From Spirosoma linguale DSM 74 (GTDB lineage Bacteria; Bacteroidota; Bacteroidia; Cytophagales; Spirosomataceae): DNA of 64,000 bases. The notes below the pieces were generated by a model. The model had not been told where the DNA came from and searched no databases. It was given only the letters and a program-made list of their open reading frames with translations. A program made the position numbers and the translations under genes. The stretch is taken from the NCBI GenBank assembly GCA_000024525.1, contig CP001769.1:3443001-3507000 (forward strand). The letters are read 5' to 3'. This document shows, in pieces, positions 62,531 to 64,000 of this stretch; positions within the stretch are counted from its first letter, which is position 1; every line of letters begins with the position of its first letter.

Positions 62531-62603
62531 ACCGGCATTTTTACGGCTTATATTCGTAGAAGAGATTACAGACAGACCTATTTCCTCCTAAAAAAGCAAT
62601 TAA

Positions 62604-62618
62604 TAGAATATATTCCTA
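62604..62618. promoter_or_regulatory. Candidate Lrp-type operator
   Basis: TAGAATATATTCCTA has a perfect 10-bp palindromic centre (GAATATATTC) and lies in the spacer between the Lrp and ald genes, 40 bases upstream of the ald -7 box. Its AT-rich dyad fits an Lrp/AsnC site. Confidence 0.5.
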
Positions 62619-62657
62619 AAAAAAAACTTTCTATTAGAAAACTAGCGCATCCCCTTT

Positions 62658-62665
62658 TACCTTTG
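62658..62665 (+). promoter_or_regulatory. -7 box of ald
   Basis: TACCTTTG is a full match to TAnnTTTG, 41 bases upstream of the ATG at 62707. A TTAG near 62634 may be a poor -33 element, so activation by the adjacent Lrp protein is plausible. Confidence 0.6.
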
Positions 62666-62706
62666 TGCAACGCAATTGAATTACTTCACCAACGCAAGCA
62701 CACGTT

Positions 62707-63837
62707 ATGGTTATTGGTGTCCCAAAAGAAATTAAGAACAACGAAAACCGCGTTGCACTGACTCCTGCCGGTGTAACCGAACTCCGCAAGGCTGGTCATA
62801 CCGTATATGTCCAGGTAAATGCGGGCGAGGGAAGTGGTTTTGAGGACGAAGAATACATTGCCGCCGGGGCTGTCATGCTGCCTACTATTGAAGAGGTGTA
62901 TGGCATTGCCGAAATGATCATGAAGGTTAAAGAACCAATTGCGTCTGAGTACGATCTTATCAAACAGGACCAGTTGCTGTTTACCTATTTCCACTTTGCT
63001 TCTTCGGAAGAATTGACACAGGCTATGCTCGCTAAAGGAGCGGTTTGCCTGGCGTATGAAACCGTTGAGCGTCCTGACCGTAGCCTGCCGTTACTAGTTC
63101 CCATGTCGGAAGTAGCGGGGCGCATGGCGATTCAGGAGGGTGCTAAATATCTTGAAAAACCATTAAAAGGCCGCGGTATTCTGCTGGGGGGCGTTCCGGG
63201 TGTAAAACCGGCTAATGTACTTATCCTGGGTGGTGGTATCGTCGGTACACAGGCAGCTAAAATGGCGGCCGGACTGGGGGCACACGTTACCATTATGGAT
63301 GTTAGCCTGGCTCGTTTGCGTTACCTGTCCGACATTATGCCGCCAAACGTGCAGACCATGATGTCGAACGAATACAACATTCGGGAGATGATTAAAGTCT
63401 GTGACCTGATCGTTGGTGCCGTTCTTATTCCCGGTGCAAAGGCCCCTCACCTCATCACCCGTGAGATGCTGAAGCAAATGCGGCCCGGAACTGTTCTGGT
63501 AGATGTAGCGGTTGACCAGGGGGGTTGTATTGAAACCTGCAGCCCTACTACTCACGAAAACCCAACCTTTATTATTGACGGTGTGGTGCATTACTGCGTT
63601 GCCAATATGCCGGGTGCCGTGCCCTACACAAGCACACTTGCCTTAACAAACGCTACCCTTCCCTATGCTCTGCAACTGGCCAACAAAGGCTGGCAGAAAG
63701 CGTGCCGCGACAATGCCGATCTTAAAATGGGCCTGAATGTGGTGGACGGAAAAGTAGTTTACAAAGGCGTTGCCGAAGCATTTAACCTGCCGCTTACCGA
63801 AGTCAGTACAGTGCTGACCGAGGAGGAAATGGCTTAA
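62707..63837 (+). CDS. ald: Alanine dehydrogenase
   Basis: NAD-dependent enzyme that converts L-alanine to pyruvate and ammonia (376 aa, cytosolic, usually a hexamer). N-terminal block MVIGVPKEIKNNENRVALTP includes Arg15; TYFHFAS supplies the catalytic His; the NAD Rossmann loop is LILGGGIVGTQAAKMAAGLG (about 170-190), and the last catalytic block includes DVAVDQGGCIETC. The C-terminus MGLNVVDGKVVYKGVAEAF is typical. The gene is divergent from an Lrp/AsnC gene, with a -7 box and a dyad between them, indicating amino-acid control. It ends at a clear terminator. Confidence 0.96.
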   Translation: MVIGVPKEIKNNENRVALTPAGVTELRKAGHTVYVQVNAGEGSGFEDEEYIAAGAVMLPTIEEVYGIAEMIMKVKEPIASEYDLIKQDQLLFTYFHFASSEELTQAMLAKGAVCLAYETVERPDRSLPLLVPMSEVAGRMAIQEGAKYLEKPLKGRGILLGGVPGVKPANVLILGGGIVGTQAAKMAAGLGAHVTIMDVSLARLRYLSDIMPPNVQTMMSNEYNIREMIKVCDLIVGAVLIPGAKAPHLITREMLKQMRPGTVLVDVAVDQGGCIETCSPTTHENPTFIIDGVVHYCVANMPGAVPYTSTLALTNATLPYALQLANKGWQKACRDNADLKMGLNVVDGKVVYKGVAEAFNLPLTEVSTVLTEEEMA

Positions 63838-63867
63838 TAAAAGATTACCTATTCATCGACAGACGCA

Positions 63868-63899
63868 GGTCGCATTCGCAAGAATGCGGCCTTTTTTTT
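63868..63899 (+). terminator. ald terminator
   Basis: GGTCGCATTC (63868-63877), loop GCAA, GAATGCGGCC (63882-63891), then T8. Confidence 0.9.
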
Positions 63900-63930
63900 G
63901 TAATTTGTCAGCACACTTTCGACGCATCTT

Positions 63931-64000
63931 ATGAATCCGCAAGCAACAACACCGGTTACTCCCACCTTATACGAATGGGCGGGTGGAATGGAAAATTTTG
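63931..64000 (+). CDS. Truncated haemoglobin (group II), partial at window end
   Basis: The first 23 codons of a gene cut off by the window edge: MNPQATTPVTPTLYEWAGGM, then ENF. TLYEWAGG followed by a hydrophobic pattern is the start signature of group II truncated haemoglobins (TrHbO/YjbI), where the Tyr-Glu-Trp block opens the first helix. The ATG at 63931 follows the ald terminator by 30 bases. Only the opening is visible, so haem residues cannot be checked. A role in oxygen or nitric oxide handling would be expected. Confidence 0.65.
   Translation, partial: MNPQATTPVTPTLYEWAGGMENF

Noticed and set aside
1-64000. CRISPR array, insertion sequence, prophage or integrase
   Set aside because: No regular spaced repeats and no transposase, integrase or phage structural protein were seen on either strand.

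Overview
The window comes from a member of the Bacteroidota, most likely the order Cytophagales and close to Spirosoma. The evidence is a secreted protein with six SprB-like repeats, two type IX secretion (T9SS) C-terminal sorting domains, an OMP_b-brl-type TonB receptor, a DUF5686 outer-membrane protein, a SusA-like neopullulanase, and promoters of the Bacteroidota type (TAnnTTTG at -7) with almost no Shine-Dalgarno sites. The assignment is by family recognition, not by 16S rRNA. No phage, insertion sequence, CRISPR array or rRNA was found; this is ordinary chromosome with about 50 protein genes, one tRNA and many intergenic palindromes.

Layout. 1-5 kb: a secreted S9 peptidase converging on the SprB-repeat T9SS protein. 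5-9 kb: a small acidic hypothetical protein, the Anbu proteasome-like peptidase, a transglutaminase-like protein and GlmM. 9-14 kb: a stress group (two YsnF/DUF2382 proteins and a YtxH protein), DUF2911 and GuaA. 14-24 kb: a T9SS sialate-esterase-like protein, a 7TM sensor kinase, a LolE-like permease, an SdiA-regulated lipoprotein, a LytS/LytR-type pair and an RluA pseudouridine synthase. 24-33.5 kb: two glycosyltransferases, the TonB receptor, a DUF4405/NTF2-like fusion, DUF3024 and DUF5686. 33.5-44 kb: a SulP transporter relic, beta-phosphoglucomutase, DUF4386, a GH30 enzyme, a Crp/Fnr regulator, a PAS kinase and two divergent GH13 amylases. 44-49.5 kb: DUF1460, a propeller lipoprotein, a 48-residue membrane peptide, a sedolisin, a half-size EamA transporter, hypotheticals and a threonine tRNA with a long variable arm. 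49.5-64 kb: DUF349, PdxH, Acs, a cytochrome c/sugar-dehydrogenase fusion, Uma2, a DUF1624-DUF1080-Kelch operon, catalase, an Lrp regulator divergent from alanine dehydrogenase, and the start of a truncated haemoglobin.

How genes work together. The secreted neopullulanase, the second GH13 enzyme and beta-phosphoglucomutase fit alpha-glucan use. Kelch, DUF1080 and DUF1624 form a coupled operon that looks like periplasmic sugar processing. Lrp and Ald form a classical divergent regulator/target pair. The LytS-type kinase and LytTR regulator are adjacent and probably form one system. Anbu and the transglutaminase belong to a known peptide-modification gene set, but its ATP-grasp and alpha-E members are not in this window.

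Most striking observations: a class II tRNA with a Thr anticodon, a 16-bp palindrome that carries both -7 boxes of a divergent promoter, -7 boxes placed so that transcripts would start at the AUG, a relic of a SulP sulfate permease, and several families of long intergenic inverted repeats. I found no clear evidence of a wholly new multi-gene system.
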